A DNA stretch of 64,000 nt from Bugulina stolonifera (lineage: Eukaryota > Bryozoa > Gymnolaemata > Cheilostomatida > Bugulidae), in assembly GCA_935421135.1 (NCBI GenBank), contig OW285188.1, positions 26,141,233-26,205,232 on the forward strand, written 5' to 3'. The translations under genes were made by a program, and so were the position numbers. Positions 63,929 to 64,000 of this stretch are shown here, piece by piece. Below the pieces are notes generated by a model. The model did not search any database, had not been told where the DNA came from, and was given only the letters and a program-made list of their open reading frames with translations. Numbering within the stretch: position 1 is the first letter of the stretch; every line of letters begins with the position of its first letter.

Positions 63929-64000
63929 CTACAAATAAAATTTAAAGATTTATTATTGATACGAGTGCAAACATACAGAACATGAGTTTAATGTCTCAGG

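Overview
This is a stretch of animal nuclear genome. It is AT-rich, the protein-coding genes are broken by GT-AG introns of roughly 0.1 to 7 kb, and four genes of families conserved across Metazoa can be assembled exon by exon with every reading-frame phase matching. The domain content and abundant simple and satellite arrays fit an invertebrate. I cannot name the phylum from the sequence; a sponge or other early-branching animal is only a guess.

Layout. (1) Bases 795-24012, minus strand: a complete PDE8-type high-affinity cAMP phosphodiesterase, 21 exons, about 874 residues, with the REC-like, PAS and HD-phosphodiesterase architecture of vertebrate PDE8A/B. (2) 24013-29435: intergenic, no gene recognised. 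(3) 29436-48511, minus strand: a complete SFSWAP (suppressor-of-white-apricot splicing regulator) gene, 15 exons, about 839 residues, with the N-terminal SWAP domain, two SURP modules and a C-terminal RS-rich region. (4) 48512-53407: intergenic region between the divergent SFSWAP and EDC3 genes, holding a large AT-rich palindrome, a recent 5'-truncated LINE insertion with a 10-bp target-site duplication, and an old decayed copy of the same LINE family in the opposite orientation. (5) 53408-57777, plus strand: a complete EDC3 (enhancer of mRNA decapping 3) gene, 8 exons, about 471 residues. (6) 58430-60975: a 2.5-kb array of a 39-bp satellite. (7) 60987-63928, minus strand: the 3' seven exons of an ADCK5-type aarF/UbiB kinase; its 5' end lies beyond the window.

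EDC3 and ADCK5 converge on the 39-bp satellite, which begins 11 bases beyond the ADCK5 stop codon. SFSWAP (splicing) and EDC3 (decapping) are both RNA-processing regulators, but nothing in the sequence shows coordination between them. The four genes do not form a pathway; this is an ordinary animal gene neighbourhood.

The unusual content is repetitive: satellites with 22-, 39-, 40-, 45- and 50-bp periods inside introns and at a gene end, a 50-bp array that duplicates an exon end together with its 5' splice site, a 2.1-kb DNA transposon with eight copies of one subterminal motif, a foldback element with a tRNA-like core, and a mariner relic. The long open frames in the satellite arrays are artefacts of repeat periodicity, not genes.
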